A DNA stretch of 5,945 nt, from contig MHDB01000035.1 of the NCBI GenBank assembly GCA_001816835.1, forward strand, positions 1 through 5,945, written 5' to 3'. The position numbers were made by a program, and so were the translations under genes. Of this stretch, positions 3,751 through 5,945 are shown in pieces. The notes beneath the pieces were generated by a model. The model was given only the letters and a program-made list of their open reading frames with translations. It had not been told where the DNA came from and did not search any database. Numbering within the stretch: position 1 is the first letter of the stretch; the number at the start of each line of letters is the position of its first letter. This DNA comes from Candidatus Woykebacteria bacterium RIFCSPLOWO2_01_FULL_43_14. Lineage in GTDB: Bacteria; Patescibacteriota; Microgenomatia; Woykebacterales; 2-01-FULL-43-14.

Positions 3751-5945
3751 TTAGGTCTTCTCGACTTTGAAATCAGCACTCACCACAAGGGTTTTGGATA
3801 GAGTTTGACGTTTGATAAAGTCTTCGTGTTCTTTTGGCCATTTAGGTAAGTGGGATGTAACCTCATCTGACACTCTGACACCGAGTTCTTTACGCTTTTC
3901 CTGGATTTGTCTGACTATGTCCCGAGCTTCCCCAGCCAAGAGATCCAGGTTTGACGTATCAGTTTCACCCTTAACACTATAGCTCGTGCTTTTGCCTGAA
4001 TAAACTAAATCGTACACATTAGTTTCCTCCTGAACGATTTTTCTGATTTCCGCGGTTATTTCAGACGGGCCGGTGTAACTAAGCTTTCTAAAAGGAATTC
4101 GTACCTTGATATTTTCACCTTTTCTAAAACCATGTATTACCGAAGCTAGGGTAATACCTTCCTTCATTTCGGACTCAAGCTTCTCATCTCTTAAGGAGCT
4201 ATTTAATTCTGGCCAGTCGGTCAGACACACGGACGCTTCTCCTGTAAGATTCGTGTAGATCTCATCAGTCATATAAGGTATGAATGGGCTCAGTGCTTTG
4301 GAGTACTCAACTAACACGGTCCAAAGCGCTTGGTAAGCCTCAGCTTTGTCCTCTCCTTCTGGCACCGTAGGTCCCACACGGTCCCGGATTCTCCTCACAT
4401 ACCAATTGGATAGATCGTTTACAACAAAATTTTCAGCTTCCTCTACCGGATCATGGGCGTTGAATTTACTCAAACCTGTCTTGATTTTTTCAATACTCCC
4501 CACAAGACGCGACAGTATCCATTTATCTAAAGCACCAAGGGGCTCGGTGTTAGACTTGACTGGTTGCCAATTATCAATGCCTGCATAAAGAACAAAAAAG
4601 CTATATACATTCCAAAGTCTCAGGTGGAAAAACCGCCTCACTTCTTCTGCAGCACCTAGCCCAAAGTTAACATTGTGCTCTGGATTGTTCTTAGCATATA
4701 ACCACCTCATTACGTCCACACCAATTTTATCAGCGGCCTCGTTGAATTCGATCGAGTTTCCTTTACTCTTGTGCATCTCTTCACCTTTTTCGTCCCTGAC
4801 AGAAGCAAATCCCAAGAGATTTTTGAGCGGTGCACTCGACTTGAGAGCGGTACTCATAGCGATAAGGGAATAAAACCAGTTTTTGAACTGTCCGGGAAAA
4901 CTTTCAGTGACAAAATCAGCCGGAAACCAATCTTTAGGAAGCGTTGCAAAGGGAACAATTCCAGCGTCTAACCAAGGATTACCCACATCAGGGATACGTG
5001 TCGAATACTCGCTACATTTACTACATTTAATCTTAACCTCGTCCACCCAAGGTCGGTGAGGCGAGTTGCCTTCAAACTTATCCCAACCAGAGGTCGCTTT
5101 TTCCTTTAATTCCTCTCTGCTCCCAATGACATCAAAGTTACCACATTTAGGGCATTCCCAAATAGGCAAACTTAACCCCCAATACCGTTTTTTGGAAATA
5201 AGCCAATCATGCATGTTCCTGAGCCAATCAAGCTCCCTGTCCAAACCCCACTCCGGGATCCAGTTTATCTTCTTTGCCACCTCTACCATCTGCTCTCGAT
5301 ATGTCTTGCCGGAATCATCCTTGCGATCCATGGCGATATACCATTCATCAACTACTCGCCAGACAAGTTCCTGTTTACACCGCCAACAGGTCGGGTAACG
5401 GTGGGTATATTTTTCAACTTTAAAGAGATATTTCCCGTCGTCTTTTTTTGTCAGTGCATCTACGATAATTTCAGGGTGGTCCTTGGCATTCTGAGTACTT
5501 AATTCTCCAAGTCCTTCTAAATAAACTGCTGTCTCATCAATAACATCTATCACAGGAAGATTTTCTTTTTTGCCTAGCTGAAAGTCCTCAGTCCCAGCGC
5601 CGGTTGCCACATGCACGAGACCAGTACCTTCTTCAGTACCGACAGGCAAAATCAAATCATCTCCCACGACTACTCGATGGCTATATCCTTGCAGAGACGC
5701 TTGTACTCGCGAAAGATCATCAAAAGGCCCATCGTAGCCCCAACCAACCAACTCTTTTCCTAGTATTTTTGAGCCTTTTACACCCTCCCCAAATAATCTT
5801 TTGGCTGCTTCATCAACCAATACGTAAGTACTTCCTTCACGAGCAACCGCTAAATAGGTATGTTTTAAACCCACCGCTACTGCGACGTTTGCGGGAATAG
5901 TCCAGGGAGTGGTGGTCCACACCAAAAGAAAGGTCTTTTCTTTAC
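3751..5945 (-). CDS. ileS: Isoleucyl-tRNA synthetase, C-terminal three quarters (N-terminus beyond right edge)
   Basis: This class I synthetase charges tRNA-Ile and clears mischarged valine. About 730 residues are visible; reading is open to the window edge, so the TTG at 5923-5925 is an internal Leu codon, and the HIGH motif lies outside. The segment opens with the editing-domain entry WTTTPWTIPAN. It continues to GTGLVHVATGAGTEDF, whose His (5611-5613) and Asp (5584-5586) match E. coli editing residues His333 and Asp342. The rejoined catalytic core follows: THRYPTCWRCK, DWLISKKRYWGLSLPIW, two Cys-x2-Cys pairs (5143-5154 and 5014-5025) and PDVGNPWLDAGIVPF. The KMSKS position reads EMHKS, in GEEMHKSKGN (4765-4779 for the five residues). 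The anticodon-binding domain (DKWILSRL to SNWYVRRIRDRV) comes next, then a C-terminal tail with KVRIPFRKL and EETNVYDLVY. That tail resembles eukaryotic-like (type 2) IleRS and lacks the C-terminal zinc finger of E. coli IleRS. The next gene is rodA. Confidence 0.95.
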   Translation of the reverse strand, partial: KEKTFLLVWTTTPWTIPANVAVAVGLKHTYLAVAREGSTYVLVDEAAKRLFGEGVKGSKILGKELVGWGYDGPFDDLSRVQASLQGYSHRVVVGDDLILPVGTEEGTGLVHVATGAGTEDFQLGKKENLPVIDVIDETAVYLEGLGELSTQNAKDHPEIIVDALTKKDDGKYLFKVEKYTHRYPTCWRCKQELVWRVVDEWYIAMDRKDDSGKTYREQMVEVAKKINWIPEWGLDRELDWLRNMHDWLISKKRYWGLSLPIWECPKCGNFDVIGSREELKEKATSGWDKFEGNSPHRPWVDEVKIKCSKCSEYSTRIPDVGNPWLDAGIVPFATLPKDWFPADFVTESFPGQFKNWFYSLIAMSTALKSSAPLKNLLGFASVRDEKGEEMHKSKGNSIEFNEAADKIGVDVMRWLYAKNNPEHNVNFGLGAAEEVRRFFHLRLWNVYSFFVLYAGIDNWQPVKSNTEPLGALDKWILSRLVGSIEKIKTGLSKFNAHDPVEEAENFVVNDLSNWYVRRIRDRVGPTVPEGEDKAEAYQALWTVLVEYSKALSPFIPYMTDEIYTNLTGEASVCLTDWPELNSSLRDEKLESEMKEGITLASVIHGFRKGENIKVRIPFRKLSYTGPSEITAEIRKIVQEETNVYDLVYSGKSTSYSVKGETDTSNLDLLAGEARDIVRQIQEKRKELGVRVSDEVTSHLPKWPKEHEDFIKRQTLSKTLVVSADFKVEKT

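Noticed and set aside
3962..3975. GTTTCACCCTTAAC as a second parS site
   Set aside because: Only one half-site matches; overall 10 of 14 positions agree and the right arm is broken.
5066..5502. Overlapping plus-strand open frames opposite ileS
   Set aside because: They are antisense shadows of a strongly conserved synthetase, with no family-like sequence and no promoter or Shine-Dalgarno.
5923..5925. TTG as the true start of ileS
   Set aside because: The frame stays open to the window edge with KEKTFLLVWTTTPWT, the expected family sequence, and the HIGH-containing N-terminus is still missing.

Overview
The window is a compact stretch of bacterial chromosome with essentially no free space. 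The genes are housekeeping genes: an envelope glycan flippase (partial), tRNA-Val(CAC), type I signal peptidase (lepB), ParB, ribosomal proteins bL27 and bL21 (rpmA, rplU), a SEDS cell-wall polymerase (rodA) and isoleucyl-tRNA synthetase (ileS, partial). The sequence is AT-leaning. Stops are TAA, TAG and TGA; rpmA ends on TGA at the natural end of its family, so the standard bacterial code applies and the TGA-recoding groups SR1/Gracilibacteria are unlikely. The tight packing, the unusual rplU-rpmA-parB combination and the divergent IleRS suggest a candidate-phyla-radiation (Patescibacteria) genome, for example a Microgenomates/Katanobacteria-type lineage. That assignment is an inference of moderate to low confidence.

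Layout. From the left edge, a flippase gene (minus strand, running off the window) lies directly behind tRNA-Val(CAC), which encodes its own CCA. The gap at 534-609 holds two divergent sigma70-type promoters with touching -35 boxes, one for the tRNA and one for lepB. lepB (plus) converges on parB (minus) and their stop codons overlap by 4 bases. parB is the last gene of a tight minus-strand unit, rplU-rpmA-parB, driven by a near-consensus promoter (TTGACA, 17 bases, TATATT) immediately behind the rodA stop codon. Upstream of that, ileS and rodA are 5 bases apart on the same strand, with the promoter and N-terminus of ileS outside the window. No stretch over 300 bases lacks a gene, and I see no convincing intrinsic terminator.

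How the genes fit together. LepB releases exported proteins from their signal peptides. RodA polymerises glycan strands for cell-wall elongation. The flippase probably moves lipid-linked sugars across the membrane. bL21, bL27, tRNA-Val and IleRS serve translation. ParB is the DNA-binding clamp of chromosome segregation.

I did not find an obviously new multi-gene system. Two signals stand out. First, a parS-like palindrome, GTTTCA-GT-TGAAAC, lies inside the first codons of parB, and this ParB lacks the basic N-terminal peptide that normally stimulates ParA. Second, the promoter-proximal genes (lepB, rplU) have promoters so close to their start codons that their mRNAs should be leaderless or nearly so, while the internal genes rpmA and parB carry clear Shine-Dalgarno sequences.
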